Assembly: GCF_009796765.1 (NCBI RefSeq)
Contig: NZ_CP047023.1
Span: 2,463,501 to 2,527,500, forward strand
Source: Paraglaciecola sp. L3A3
GTDB lineage: Bacteria > Pseudomonadota > Gammaproteobacteria > Enterobacterales > Alteromonadaceae
Direction of reading: 5' to 3'
Length of the DNA: 64,000 bases
Part shown: piece after piece, positions 19,016 to 27,440 of the stretch
Layout of the letters: each line of letters opens with the position of its first letter
Numbering within the stretch: position 1 is the first letter of the stretch
Position numbers and translations under genes: made by a program
The notes under the pieces: generated by a model
Database searches by the model: none
The model's input: the letters and a program-made list of their open reading frames with translations, nothing else
Told to the model about the DNA's origin: nothing

Positions 19016-19540
19016 ATGTTGCAGCCCATGTCCAATTGGTTTTGGTTTACTGAAAATAGTCAACTTATGTTGTCTATGGGATCTGAGTGGCAATGCACAA
19101 CTGCATTTGGTGAAAAACAGATTGTTAACATGCCAAACGAGAAACAACTATTTAGTTTGCAAGATACAGAGTGTTATCTTTCTTTGTTAAATAGTCTGAT
19201 AAATTGTGCTGCTAATTTTTCGGAAGCTCAGCTTACTCATATATTAATTAATGCCACTGCCGCCATTCAATTTCATAAACCGATTTCACCGAAAAGTTGG
19301 TTTTTCTCAGAAGTCGAAAACTTTGGGGTGCATCATAGATTATCTAGACTGACCAACCAATTAGGTGAAGGCATAGTCTTAGTGTTGATAGAAGAACAAC
19401 AATTAGCCACTTGTATGCTAATTTCTAGCCGTTTATTACTGACAGAAAAGAAAGCTTTAAGCCGTTTTGAATTAATAAAAGTGGCTAAAACCAGACTCGA
19501 ACCATTTTTGCTTGGCGAATGCGATCAACTCACAGCTTAA
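19016..19540 (+). CDS. zapC: Cell division protein ZapC
   Basis: ZapC is a cytoplasmic protein that binds FtsZ and bundles its filaments. The 174-aa product starts 'MLQPMSNWFWF' and has the short beta-rich pattern of the family, with 'KPISPKSWFFSEV' and 'LISSRLLLTEKK'. Identification rests mainly on the position between pyrD and rlmKL, as in E. coli and Shewanella, and on the N- and C-terminal patterns; overall similarity is modest. A TTG at 19004 would add four residues, but the ATG at 19016 gives the family-like N-terminus. Confidence 0.8.
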   Translation: MLQPMSNWFWFTENSQLMLSMGSEWQCTTAFGEKQIVNMPNEKQLFSLQDTECYLSLLNSLINCAANFSEAQLTHILINATAAIQFHKPISPKSWFFSEVENFGVHHRLSRLTNQLGEGIVLVLIEEQQLATCMLISSRLLLTEKKALSRFELIKVAKTRLEPFLLGECDQLTA

Positions 19541-19624
19541 AAAATCAAAAGAAAAACCGAATAAACATGCGCTTACTGTGCAATTACCGTATAATCGCGG
19601 CCGTTTTTAGCTGCGAGTATTACT

Positions 19625-21724
19625 ATGTTTGAATTTTTAATTACCACCTCCAAAGGGTTAGATGCACTTCTGTTAGAAGAGGTTGCAAGCATATGTCCTG
19701 ATGTGGCACTGAAAAATAAACCAGGACAAGTGATATTCAGCGGAGAGTTAGTTGACGCATATAAAGTTTGTCTGTGGTCTAGATTAGCCAACCGAGTATT
19801 AGTCAAACTAGCTGAAGGTGAAGTGAACGAGGCTGAAGACGTTTATAAAATTACCGATCAAGTTAATTGGCCCACCCAGTTTGCTATTAAAGATACTTTT
19901 ATGGTTGATTTTAATGGTACTAACCAGAGTATCAATAATACTCAGTTTGGCGGATTGAAAGTAAAAGATGCCATAGTCGACCAATTTTCGACCTTTTTTG
20001 ATGAAAGACCCTCTGTTAGTAAAATATCTCCTAATATAAAAATTCAAGCCCGCATGTGGCGCAGTATCTTAGGTATTTATTTAGATCTCAGTGGGCAGAG
20101 TCTGCACCAAAGGAACTATCGTCTGAAAACGGGACTGGCACCTGTCAAAGAACATTTAGCAAGTGCCATGTTAATCAGAAGTGGTTGGACAAAAAATACA
20201 GCCGCTCCTTTATTAGATCCTATGTGTGGTGCAGGTACCATTGCCATCGAAGGTGCCATGATAGCGGCTAACATGGCGCCAGGTTTAAAACGAACCAGTT
20301 GGGGCTTTGATAGTTGGAAAGTACATGATGCCGAGTTATGGCAAAATTTAAGCTTAGAAGCTGAACAACAAAGAGTTGAACCTGAATGCAAAATTACCGC
20401 TAGTGATATAGATGGTGCGGTTTTGTCGATAGCCAAAGAAAATGCTCGAACAGCAGGTGTTGACCAGTATATTCAATTCATTCAACAAAATGCTTGTGAA
20501 CTCAAATCAGAAGAAAACTCTGTTGGTTATCTAGTCAGTAATCCCCCTTATGGCGAACGTTTGAGTGAAGTACAACAGTTAACGCCGATTTTTCAAAAAT
20601 GGGGTACTTGGTTAAAACTTGAATATAAAAATTGGTTTGTGTCCCTGCTTACTTCAGATCGTAGTTTATTACGTGAAATGAAGTTAACCGCTAAAAAAGA
20701 ATACAAACTGATGAACGGTAAACTTGACTGTTTGTTGGTTAATTTTGAATTAGATGAAAAGAATTGCCAAATTCGAGAAATCAAACCACTGACTAACGAT
20801 TTTATTAATCGTTTTAGCAAAAATTTGCAAAAAGCTAATAAGTGGCTAAAAAATCAAAATACTAATTGTTACCGTATTTATGATGCTGACTTACCTGAGT
20901 ATAATGTTGCCATTGATCATTATCCTGGCCATCTTGTGGTGCAAGAATATTCAGCCCCTAAAGATGTCCCAGAACATAAGGCTAAAAGACGAATCAACGA
21001 AGTGATGCAATCTTTAGCGCAAGTGACAGGTCTACCTAGCGATAAAATCATCCTAAAAGTACGTGAGCAACAAAAAGGTAAAAACCAATACCAAAGAGTG
21101 TCTGAACGTAAAGAGCGTTTAGAAGTATTTGAGAATGGCGCTAAATTGTTAGTCAATTTACATGATTATTTAGATACAGGTTTATTTTTAGATCATCGAA
21201 TAACTAGACAACTTGTTCAGCAAAAAGCCAAATCTAAAGATGTACTTAATTTGTTTGCTTATACAGGAAGTGTTTCGGTACATGCTGCTTTAGGTGGCGC
21301 TAAATCAGTTACCACAGTGGATATGTCTAATACCTACATAGACTGGGCAAAAGACAACTTTATTTGTAATCATTTAAAAGGTGCTTATGAATTTATCCAG
21401 GCTGATTGTTTAACTTGGTTAAAACGTAACAGAAGCCAATATGATTTAATGTTTATCGATCCACCTTCTTTTTCTAATTCTAAACGAATGGAAGACACAT
21501 GGGATGTACAGAGAGACCATGTAGCATTGTTAACTGATGCCGTTAGTTGTTTAAATGCTAAAGGTGAGATTATATTTTCGAATAACCTGCGCCAATTTAA
21601 ATTAGATGAAGTGGCTATACAAGCATTAGGTTTGAGTATCAAAAATATATCCAAACAAACTTTGCCTGAAGATTTTCAAAGAAATCCAAAAATTCACCAT
21701 TGCTGGTTATTCACCAAAGAATAA
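19625..21724 (+). CDS. rlmL: Bifunctional 23S rRNA methyltransferase RlmKL
   Basis: This enzyme methylates G2445 (N2, RlmL half) and G2069 (N7, RlmK half) of 23S rRNA. The 699 aa match the fused gammaproteobacterial form. A THUMP RNA-binding domain occupies about 45-155, the RlmL methyltransferase about 160-390 with 'MCGAGTIAIEG' and the catalytic NPPY at 306-309, and the RlmK methyltransferase about 500-695 with 'NLFAYTGSVSV' and 'DPPSFSNS' at 612-619. It is followed after 4 bases by a glutaredoxin-like gene and then uup, suggesting one transcript. Confidence 0.97.
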   Translation: MFEFLITTSKGLDALLLEEVASICPDVALKNKPGQVIFSGELVDAYKVCLWSRLANRVLVKLAEGEVNEAEDVYKITDQVNWPTQFAIKDTFMVDFNGTNQSINNTQFGGLKVKDAIVDQFSTFFDERPSVSKISPNIKIQARMWRSILGIYLDLSGQSLHQRNYRLKTGLAPVKEHLASAMLIRSGWTKNTAAPLLDPMCGAGTIAIEGAMIAANMAPGLKRTSWGFDSWKVHDAELWQNLSLEAEQQRVEPECKITASDIDGAVLSIAKENARTAGVDQYIQFIQQNACELKSEENSVGYLVSNPPYGERLSEVQQLTPIFQKWGTWLKLEYKNWFVSLLTSDRSLLREMKLTAKKEYKLMNGKLDCLLVNFELDEKNCQIREIKPLTNDFINRFSKNLQKANKWLKNQNTNCYRIYDADLPEYNVAIDHYPGHLVVQEYSAPKDVPEHKAKRRINEVMQSLAQVTGLPSDKIILKVREQQKGKNQYQRVSERKERLEVFENGAKLLVNLHDYLDTGLFLDHRITRQLVQQKAKSKDVLNLFAYTGSVSVHAALGGAKSVTTVDMSNTYIDWAKDNFICNHLKGAYEFIQADCLTWLKRNRSQYDLMFIDPPSFSNSKRMEDTWDVQRDHVALLTDAVSCLNAKGEIIFSNNLRQFKLDEVAIQALGLSIKNISKQTLPEDFQRNPKIHHCWLFTKE

Positions 21725-21728
21725 TGCT

Positions 21729-21959
21729 ATGGAATTAATTTTATATTCTGGAAAAGACTGTTGTTTGTGCGACGAAGCAGAAACTTTAATCGAACAGATT
21801 AATGACAGGTCTATTAAATTAAGGAAAGTAGATGTTAAATCGTCTACTGAGTTATATCACCTATATGGCGCACGTATTCCTGTCATATATAGAGAAGATA
21901 TTAAACAAGAATTATCTTGGCCATTTGATTCTTCTAAATTAAGAGAGTTTATATTTTGA
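21729..21959 (+). CDS. Glutaredoxin-like (DUF836) thiol protein
   Basis: A 76-aa thioredoxin-fold protein. The N-terminal 'LILYSGKDCCLCDEA' carries the C-x-x-C redox motif of DUF836/YruB-type proteins, 'RKVDVKSSTELYHLYG' is the second strand-helix, and 'ARIPVIYRED' holds the cis-Pro loop ('IPV'). It is probably a cytoplasmic thiol-disulphide exchanger; partners are unknown. It overlaps the uup start by 4 bases and follows rlmKL by 4 bases. The same gene order is common in Vibrio and Shewanella. Confidence 0.85.
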   Translation: MELILYSGKDCCLCDEAETLIEQINDRSIKLRKVDVKSSTELYHLYGARIPVIYREDIKQELSWPFDSSKLREFIF

Positions 21960-23860
21960 GTTTAATGCAGTTAAAAAATGCCAGTATTATATTAGGACAT
22001 CCCCCTTTATTAAACGGTATCGAATTAGTAATCCATCCTGGAGAAAGGCTGTGTCTTGTAGGACGTAACGGTTGTGGTAAATCCACCTTATTAAAAGTTA
22101 TTGAAGGAGAAATCAAGCTAGATGATGGTCAACGTATGGTGAATAGCGATGTTAAAATCTCTCGTTTACCACAAGATCCGCCAGCCAGTGTTGAAAGTAG
22201 CTTGTTCGACTATGTTGCCGAAGGGTTAGCTGAAGTCGGGACCTATTTAAAAGACTATTTTCATCAAGCCGATTTAGTAGCAGAAGATCCTTCAGAAGCC
22301 AATATGAATAAATTGGAAACTTTGCAGAATTACATTGATCATCATAATGGCTGGCAATTTGAACAACGTATCCAACAAGTGTTAACCAAACTACAGCTGG
22401 ATCCAAATCAGCAACTTAGTAATTTATCCGGCGGATGGCGAAGAAAGGCTGCCTTAGCCAGAGCCATGGCCAGTGATCCAGATATATTATTACTAGATGA
22501 GCCTACCAACCACCTTGATATTGATATGATTAAATGGCTTGAAGAAGCCGTTAGTAATTATGATGGTGCAGTAGTGTTTGTTAGTCATGATAGGGCATTC
22601 ATTAGAAAGGTAGCCAGTAGGATCATTGATTTAGACCGTGGTAGCTTAGTGAGTTACCCAGGTAACTATCAAGAATATCTTGATCAAAAAACCCATGATT
22701 TAGAAGTTGAAGAAGCACAGAATGCTTTATTTGATAAAAAATTAAGTATTGAAGAAACTTGGATACGTCAAGGAGTGAAAGCCAGACGTACTAGAAATGA
22801 GGGTAGGGTACGCGCTTTAAAGGCGCTACGTTTAGAGCATTCGCAACGTGCTAATAAGTTAGGCAAAGCAAAAGTCAGTGTTAGTGAAGCTAAATCGTCT
22901 GGAAAAATTATTTTCGAGACAGAAGATTTACATTACGTTATTGGCGATAAACTGATTGCTGAATCGTTAACCTGCACCATAATGCGTGGTGAAAAACTGG
23001 CGTTAGTGGGTGGAAATGGCTGTGGTAAGAGTACCTTAATCAAATTATTGCTGGGCCAATTACAACCGACCTCTGGTACGGTTAAATCTGGCGCAAACCT
23101 AGAAGTAGCCTACTTTGACCAGCATAGAGACCAACTAGATGGTGAGTTACGCGTAATCGATACTATTGCTGACGGTAAACGTGAAGTAACTATCAATGAT
23201 AAAACTAGACACGTTATGAGTTACTTACAAGACTATTTGTTTACTCCAGAGCGTGTTAACTCTCCTGTTAAGTCTCTTTCTGGTGGTGAAAAAAATCGTT
23301 TGTTATTAGCAAAATTAATGCTCAGACCCAGCAACTTATTAATACTCGATGAGCCAACCAATGACCTAGATGTAGAAACCTTAGAGTTATTAGAAGATAC
23401 AATTTCTAATTATCCTGGCACAGTGATATTAGTTAGCCATGATAGGGAATTTGTCGATAATGTCGTGACTAGTAGTTTCTACTTTGAAGGTAATGGTGTA
23501 ATTAAGGAATTTGTTGGTGGCTGTACCGACATTAATAATTGGTATCAACAATTAGCCGCAAGTAAGAAGTCAAATACTGAAACAAAATCTAGTAATAAAG
23601 GTTCTAAGAATAAAGCACCATCTGAAACTAAAAGCAAAAAACTCTCATATAAGTTACAACTTGAATTAGAATCGTTACCTTTAAAAATCGAAACACTTGA
23701 GAATCAGGTTAAACAATTGCAAGGGCAAGTAAATGATCCTGAATTTTTCAAGCAAGATGAGTTAGAGACCGCTTCATTACTTTCTGAATTGACAGAAGCT
23801 GAAACTCAGCTTACTCAGTCTTATGAAAGGTGGGACGAAATTGAAAGTATGCTCGAATAG
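21956..23860 (+). CDS. uup: ABC-F family ATPase Uup
   Basis: This soluble tandem-ATPase lacks membrane domains and acts on ribosomes and genome stability (its loss raises precise transposon excision in E. coli). It has two NBDs: Walker A 'GRNGCGKST' near residue 38 and 'GGNGCGKST' near 350, signatures 'LSGGWRRKAALARA' and 'LSGGEKNRLLLAK', and the C-terminal coiled-coil (about 560-634) typical of Uup. The start is probably the TTG at 21956, which gives 'MSLMQL' like E. coli 'MSLISM' and overlaps the previous gene by 4 bases; an ATG at 21965 is the alternative. Confidence 0.95.
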   Translation: MSLMQLKNASIILGHPPLLNGIELVIHPGERLCLVGRNGCGKSTLLKVIEGEIKLDDGQRMVNSDVKISRLPQDPPASVESSLFDYVAEGLAEVGTYLKDYFHQADLVAEDPSEANMNKLETLQNYIDHHNGWQFEQRIQQVLTKLQLDPNQQLSNLSGGWRRKAALARAMASDPDILLLDEPTNHLDIDMIKWLEEAVSNYDGAVVFVSHDRAFIRKVASRIIDLDRGSLVSYPGNYQEYLDQKTHDLEVEEAQNALFDKKLSIEETWIRQGVKARRTRNEGRVRALKALRLEHSQRANKLGKAKVSVSEAKSSGKIIFETEDLHYVIGDKLIAESLTCTIMRGEKLALVGGNGCGKSTLIKLLLGQLQPTSGTVKSGANLEVAYFDQHRDQLDGELRVIDTIADGKREVTINDKTRHVMSYLQDYLFTPERVNSPVKSLSGGEKNRLLLAKLMLRPSNLLILDEPTNDLDVETLELLEDTISNYPGTVILVSHDREFVDNVVTSSFYFEGNGVIKEFVGGCTDINNWYQQLAASKKSNTETKSSNKGSKNKAPSETKSKKLSYKLQLELESLPLKIETLENQVKQLQGQVNDPEFFKQDELETASLLSELTEAETQLTQSYERWDEIESMLE

Positions 23861-24159
23861 TCAAATTAGCAGTAGGCAGAGGGCAAGGAAGTTTTTACCA
23901 TTTTCCTCATACCTTTGAAGATAATACAGATACTACTTATGTACTTAATAATTTTTCTTTCCGAGCTTTTGCTACACAAAATGGTTATGTAGTGGAATTG
24001 CTTACTGTTAAACTTGAGCCTATTCAAGGATGGGCAGAGGAAGAGTGTGAACCATCTGATATTGATAAGCCTCAAAAAAGGCAAGGTGCGAGCGCCTTTT
24101 GGTTTGTGCCGTTTTCGATTTTATCACTTGGTTTTAGACGCTTTAAAAAATCATCTTAA
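23845..24159 (+). pseudogene. C-terminal remnant of a DUF3466-like exported protein
   Basis: Frame 1 is open from 23845 to a TAA at 24157-24159 but has no start with a ribosome binding site. It reads 'VGRGQGSFYHFPHTFEDN', 'LNNFSFRAFATQNGYVVEL', and ends 'FWFVPFSILSLGFRRFKKSS': a hydrophobic segment plus a basic tail, like a C-terminal sorting anchor of the GlyGly-CTERM type. In Vibrio and Shewanella a roughly 600-aa DUF3466 protein lies exactly here, between uup and rmf. I infer that this is the last 100 residues left after deletion of the rest. The family assignment comes from position and tail, so it is moderate. Confidence 0.6.
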
Positions 24160-24188
24160 TAGAATTATAATCTCGTCTTTTTATAATA

Positions 24189-24216
24189 ACCCCCCGCTAA
24201 CTTGCGGGGTTTATTT
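24189..24216 (+). terminator. Rho-independent terminator after uup and the remnant
   Basis: The stem CCCCGC / GCGGGG has a TAACTT loop, followed by a T-rich tract (TTTATTTTAT). It closes the rlmKL-uup transcript 30 bases after the remnant's stop, which suggests it once belonged to the intact gene. Confidence 0.85.
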
Positions 24217-24256
24217 TATGTAAAATACCGCTTCCATTTCTATATTACAATTTTAT

Positions 24257-24288
24257 TACAAAAACGGTTTTTTATACAAAAACGGTTT
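24257..24288 (+). repeat. Two 14-bp direct repeats upstream of rmf
   Basis: TACAAAAACGGTTT occurs at 24257-24270 and again at 24275-24288, 18 bp apart start to start. They lie 150-180 bp before the rmf start. They may be a binding site pair or a chance AT-rich duplication; nothing else is recognised in the 24217-24436 stretch. Confidence 0.4.
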
Positions 24289-24436
24289 ATACCAAAAAAA
24301 AACATCCATTCAATAAGTTAAATAAAGTCAATAAATAAAGTCACTATTTGCTATTGAACCAAATAGGCTGATCCACTATCTCTATTACGTGGTTTACTTA
24401 ACCACAGATCATTTGCAATAGAAAAGAGGAAACTTA

Positions 24437-24613
24437 ATGAAAAGACAAAAAAGAGACAAGCTCTCTCGAGCTCATTCAAAAGGTTATCAAGCAGGTATTA
24501 CAGGTAGATCAAAAGACAATTGTCCATTTCAAGCTTCAGGCGCTCGTTCTGAATGGTTAGGAGGGTGGCGAGAAGCCATAGGTGATAGACACACCGGCCT
24601 CATCAGCAGATAA
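24437..24613 (+). CDS. rmf: Ribosome modulation factor
   Basis: A 58-aa basic protein starting 'MKRQKRDKLSRAHSKGYQAG' and containing 'GRSKDNCPF' and 'RSEWLGGWREA', the Rmf family pattern. Rmf binds near the anti-Shine-Dalgarno region and dimerises 70S ribosomes into inactive 100S particles in stationary phase. The length matches E. coli Rmf (55 aa). AGAGGA at 24425-24430 precedes the ATG by 6 bases. It is convergent with fabA, sharing a terminator; the rmf-fabA neighbourhood is conserved in gammaproteobacteria. Confidence 0.96.
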   Translation: MKRQKRDKLSRAHSKGYQAGITGRSKDNCPFQASGARSEWLGGWREAIGDRHTGLISR

Positions 24614-24614
24614 A

Positions 24615-24639
24615 AAAAGCCCCAAATGGGGCTTTTTTA
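24615..24639 (+). terminator. Bidirectional terminator between rmf and fabA
   Basis: The hairpin AAAGCCCC / GGGGCTTT has a short AAAT-type loop, with an A run upstream and a T run downstream, so it can end rmf on + and fabA on -. Confidence 0.92.
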
Positions 24640-24656
24640 CTAAACAAAGAAGGGTG

Positions 24657-25175
24657 TTAAAACTTACTGGTATCTTGGAACAAACCTACTTTCAAATCTT
24701 TAGCTTGATAGATAATACGTCCGTCTACTGCGACTGAACCATCACCTAAGCCCATATAGAGTTTACGTTTAATTACACGTTTCATATCAATACGGTATGT
24801 CACTTTTTTCGCTGTAGGTAAAATTTGCCCAGTGAATTTTACTTCACCCACACCTAATGCACGTCCTTTACCTGGACCTCCGCACCAACCTAAAAAGAAA
24901 CCAACAAGTTGCCACATTGCATCAAGACCTAAACAGCCTGGCATAACAGGATCACCTGGAAAGTGGCAATCAAAAAACCATAAATCAGGTGTGATATCTA
25001 ATTCAGCAATAATATACCCTTTATCATGCTCGCCACCTGTTTCATGAATTTCAACAACCCGATCCATCATTAACATATTTGGTGCAGGTAATTGGCTGTT
25101 TCCAGGTCCAAATAACTCTCCACGGCTACAGGCTAAAAGTTCTTCTTTAGTAAAGCTATTTTGTTGTATTGTCAT
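24657..25175 (-). CDS. fabA: 3-hydroxydecanoyl-ACP dehydratase/isomerase
   Basis: This cytoplasmic enzyme dehydrates 3-hydroxydecanoyl-ACP and isomerises trans-2- to cis-3-decenoyl-ACP, the branch point of anaerobic-type unsaturated fatty acid synthesis. The 172 aa match E. coli FabA. The catalytic His71 is in '[14 protein letters not shown]' and Asp85 in 'GLDAMWQL' (H70/D84 in E. coli). It is transcribed from a promoter whose spacer is a FabR-type operator (see 25208-25236) and ends at the terminator shared with rmf. Confidence 0.97.
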   Translation of the reverse strand: MTIQQNSFTKEELLACSRGELFGPGNSQLPAPNMLMMDRVVEIHETGGEHDKGYIIAELDITPDLWFFDCHFPGDPVMPGCLGLDAMWQLVGFFLGWCGGPGKGRALGVGEVKFTGQILPTAKKVTYRIDMKRVIKRKLYMGLGDGSVAVDGRIIYQAKDLKVGLFQDTSKF

Positions 25176-25207
25176 TCTATATACTTATGTTAATAATCTT
25201 GAGGGGT

Positions 25208-25236
25208 AATTTAGCGAACACTTGTACGCTAGACAA
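25208..25236 (-). promoter_or_regulatory. fabA promoter with an embedded FabR-type operator
   Basis: On the minus strand TTGTCT (25231-25236) and TAAATT (25208-25213) form -35 and -10 hexamers with a 17-bp spacer. The 18-bp palindrome AGCGAACACTTGTACGCT at 25213-25230 fills that spacer. It has the AGCG-nACA-nn-TGT-nCGCT form known for FabR, the unsaturated fatty acid repressor of fabA and fabB in gammaproteobacteria. It lies about 40 bp before the fabA start, so repressor binding should block RNA polymerase directly. Confidence 0.85.
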
Positions 25237-25291
25237 CTCTGAACAGTGATTATTTTCATTTTTTATGCAATTAGTTTAAAAAGGTTACACA

Positions 25292-25552
25292 TTGACTAGC
25301 ACAATTAAAACAAAACGTAGCGCTAATGCCGAAAAACAAAAACGTTTTAGAGAAAGACAAAAAGAAAATGGTAAAAAACAGGTTAGGGGATATGTTACCC
25401 CTGAGGCCATGAAATGTTATCAAGAAATAGCTGATAAGACGAATTGGACAGACAGTGAAATTTTAACCAACTCGTTACGCATAACCTACGCGGCTTATAA
25501 ATGTGGACAAATTAAGCTATTAAATGAATGGCTTAAAGACAATCAAAAATAA
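25292..25552 (+). CDS. Small basic protein, possible ribbon-helix-helix
   Basis: An 86-aa protein with a very basic N-terminus ('KTKRSANAEKQKRFRERQK') followed by 'GKKQVRGYVTPEAMKCYQEI', 'DKTNWTDSEILTNSLRITY'. The short strand-helix-helix order suggests an RHH-type DNA-binding fold, but I do not recognise a named family. The start is a TTG at 25292 with AAAAAGG upstream at about 25278-25284. It is divergent from fabA and is followed 19 bases later by the DUF1624 gene on the same strand. The function is unknown. Confidence 0.6.
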   Translation: MTSTIKTKRSANAEKQKRFRERQKENGKKQVRGYVTPEAMKCYQEIADKTNWTDSEILTNSLRITYAAYKCGQIKLLNEWLKDNQK

Positions 25553-25571
25553 ATCATCGCTAAATTAAATA

Positions 25572-26279
25572 ATGAAAACTAAACACACTAAAAGAATATT
25601 CGAACTCGATGCACTTAGAGGAATTGCTATTGTATTGATGATTATTTTTCACTTTGGTTATGATCTCGTGACATTTGGTTGGGCTCAGTATAATACAGGC
25701 GTCGATATAGAGTGGAGGACCTTCAGAGCTGTCATTGTGAGTTGTTTTTTATTGGCTGTCGGCATGAGCAGTTATTTGGCATACCATCAGCAGATAAATT
25801 TTAGAAAGTTATTTTTTGCCATCGGTAAGCTTTTAGCTGTATCTATATTTATATCTATCAGTAGTTTGTATATGTATCCGAACTCTTGGGTGTATTTTGG
25901 CATTATTCACCTCATAACTGTTTCGCTATTACTCTCTGTATTATTTGTCCGTATCCCTCACATAAGCGCTGTTATCGGTACTTTAATCATACTAGGGTAT
26001 GCCTTTGATTTTATCAGTATGAATAATATCTGGCTGTGGAGTGTTGAAAATTTAGGTATCCCTAAACGAACTGTTGATTTAGCTAGTTTTATTCCATGGT
26101 TTGGGGTGGTGTTATTAGGGATTTTTGTGATGCATAAGCAAATATTTAAATTGTCTGCACCAGCAAACAAATATACTGAATTTTTGGCTTTATTGGGTAA
26201 GCATTCTTTAGTGATATATTTAATTCATCAACCTATTATTTTTGCTGGGTTGTCACTCGTTGCCTATATCATTGAATAA
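25572..26279 (+). CDS. DUF1624 / HGSNAT-like membrane acyltransferase
   Basis: A 235-aa inner-membrane protein with about seven hydrophobic segments. The N-terminus 'RIFELDALRGIAIVLMIIFH' is the signature of the HGSNAT catalytic domain family (heparan-alpha-glucosaminide N-acetyltransferase-like, formerly DUF1624), whose eukaryotic member moves acetyl groups across a membrane. The C-terminal 'LLGKHSLVIYLIHQPIIF' matches the usual end. The substrate in bacteria is unknown. It ends at a terminator shared with the convergent lactonase gene. Confidence 0.82.
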   Translation: MKTKHTKRIFELDALRGIAIVLMIIFHFGYDLVTFGWAQYNTGVDIEWRTFRAVIVSCFLLAVGMSSYLAYHQQINFRKLFFAIGKLLAVSIFISISSLYMYPNSWVYFGIIHLITVSLLLSVLFVRIPHISAVIGTLIILGYAFDFISMNNIWLWSVENLGIPKRTVDLASFIPWFGVVLLGIFVMHKQIFKLSAPANKYTEFLALLGKHSLVIYLIHQPIIFAGLSLVAYIIE

Positions 26280-26283
26280 AAGT

Positions 26284-26316
26284 AAAGGCCGATATAACCG
26301 CTATATCAGCCTTTTA
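26284..26316 (+). terminator. Bidirectional terminator between the DUF1624 and lactonase genes
   Basis: An imperfect stem pairs AAGGCCGATATA with TATATCAGCCTT around a 5-base loop, with A-rich sequence upstream and T-rich sequence downstream. It serves the two convergent genes. Confidence 0.75.
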
Positions 26317-26318
26317 TA

Positions 26319-27353
26319 TTAACGGGTTTTAAGCGGAACACTCATCAAATAATCATCAGCCGAGATAAACAAATAATCTTCATTAGTGGTTAAAGCACAA
26401 TTTGATGTATTTTCGCCGGTCCTAATAATAGCTAAAAGTTTAGCCTCAGGCGTTAGCAACCAAACGCCACCTGGGCCGGTAGCGAATATGACACCACTAG
26501 AATGTACGGCTAAGCCATCAGCGCCACCTTTATGACCTGCAGTACCAGCCAGATGGTTAGCATCATAAAAACGTCGCTTGTTTTCGACATTGCCATGCGT
26601 ATTCACATCATAGGCAACCCAATGCTGATCTTTTGCATCCGAAACAGCTACGTATAAAGTTTTTTCATCTGGTGATAAACCAATACCATTTGGGAAGGTC
26701 AGTTGATCATCAAGTAAAGTTAATTCGCCAGCTTCTGTTAGGCGATATATACCACTGAAGGGCAATTGTTGCATTCTGTCAGGATCGGTTTTGTTCAAGC
26801 CGTAGGTAGGATCAGTAAAGTAGATATCGCCATTGCTGTGTTGAACCAAATCATTGGGACTGTTTAAACGTTTATCTCCATAGTGTGACACCAGTTTTGT
26901 GAATTTGTGTTTTGGCGCAGATGTGGGGGCATCCATAATCGAAATTTGCCTAGCACCTTGTTGCATTAATACTAGCTGCTTTTGATTATTGATTAATAAA
27001 CCATTCGAACCACCACCTGTGCCTGATTCTGCAGTGTTATAACCTGGATTCGCCATATATAAACTAGTGCCTGCTTTAGGATCGTATTTTAAAATTTTGT
27101 TATTGGGAATATCAGAAAATATTAAGTACTGTCCATCCTCTATCCAAGTCGGCCCTTCTATCCAAGTAAACCCTTCGCCACGAATACTGATACGCGTATC
27201 TTTATTAATATACTGTAAAGCTTGATCATCAAATATTTCGACAAAACCAACTGTTTTACTGGTTTCAGGTAAAACAACATAAGTGTTATGGGTAATGTTA
27301 TCTGCTTGGCAACCGCTGATAGCCACAATCATTGCTAGGAGTATTTTTTTCAT
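26319..27353 (-). CDS. SMP-30/gluconolactonase-like lipoprotein
   Basis: A 344-aa six-bladed beta-propeller hydrolase that probably opens sugar-acid lactones to aldonates. The N-terminus 'MKKILLAMIVAISGC' is a lipoprotein signal with its Cys at about residue 15, so the enzyme should sit on the periplasmic face of a membrane. Family motifs: 'EGPTWIEDGQYLIFSDIPNN', 'SNGLLINNQKQL', 'RLNSPNDLVQHSNGDIYFTDP' (metal-site Asn/Asp), and 'FPNGIGLSPDEKTLYVAVS'. It is last in the sugar-acid cluster; a terminator separates it from the MFS gene, so it may be expressed at a different level. Confidence 0.87.
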   Translation of the reverse strand: MKKILLAMIVAISGCQADNITHNTYVVLPETSKTVGFVEIFDDQALQYINKDTRISIRGEGFTWIEGPTWIEDGQYLIFSDIPNNKILKYDPKAGTSLYMANPGYNTAESGTGGGSNGLLINNQKQLVLMQQGARQISIMDAPTSAPKHKFTKLVSHYGDKRLNSPNDLVQHSNGDIYFTDPTYGLNKTDPDRMQQLPFSGIYRLTEAGELTLLDDQLTFPNGIGLSPDEKTLYVAVSDAKDQHWVAYDVNTHGNVENKRRFYDANHLAGTAGHKGGADGLAVHSSGVIFATGPGGVWLLTPEAKLLAIIRTGENTSNCALTTNEDYLFISADDYLMSVPLKTR

Positions 27354-27380
27354 TTTTTTGGATCCTTATTAAGCAAATGT

Positions 27381-27414
27381 AAAAAAGCCGTATTAAAGCT
27401 AAGCTAATACGGCT
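27381..27414 (-). terminator. Terminator between the MFS transporter and lactonase genes
   Basis: Perfect 10-bp arms (AGCCGTATTA and TAATACGGCT at 27386-27414) surround a 9-base loop. On the minus strand it is followed by six T residues, so it acts after the MFS gene. Only 27 bases remain before the lactonase start, so lactonase transcription must come from read-through or a promoter within the hairpin. Confidence 0.85.
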
Positions 27415-27440
27415 ATAAAATAATATTTGTTTAGCTACAG

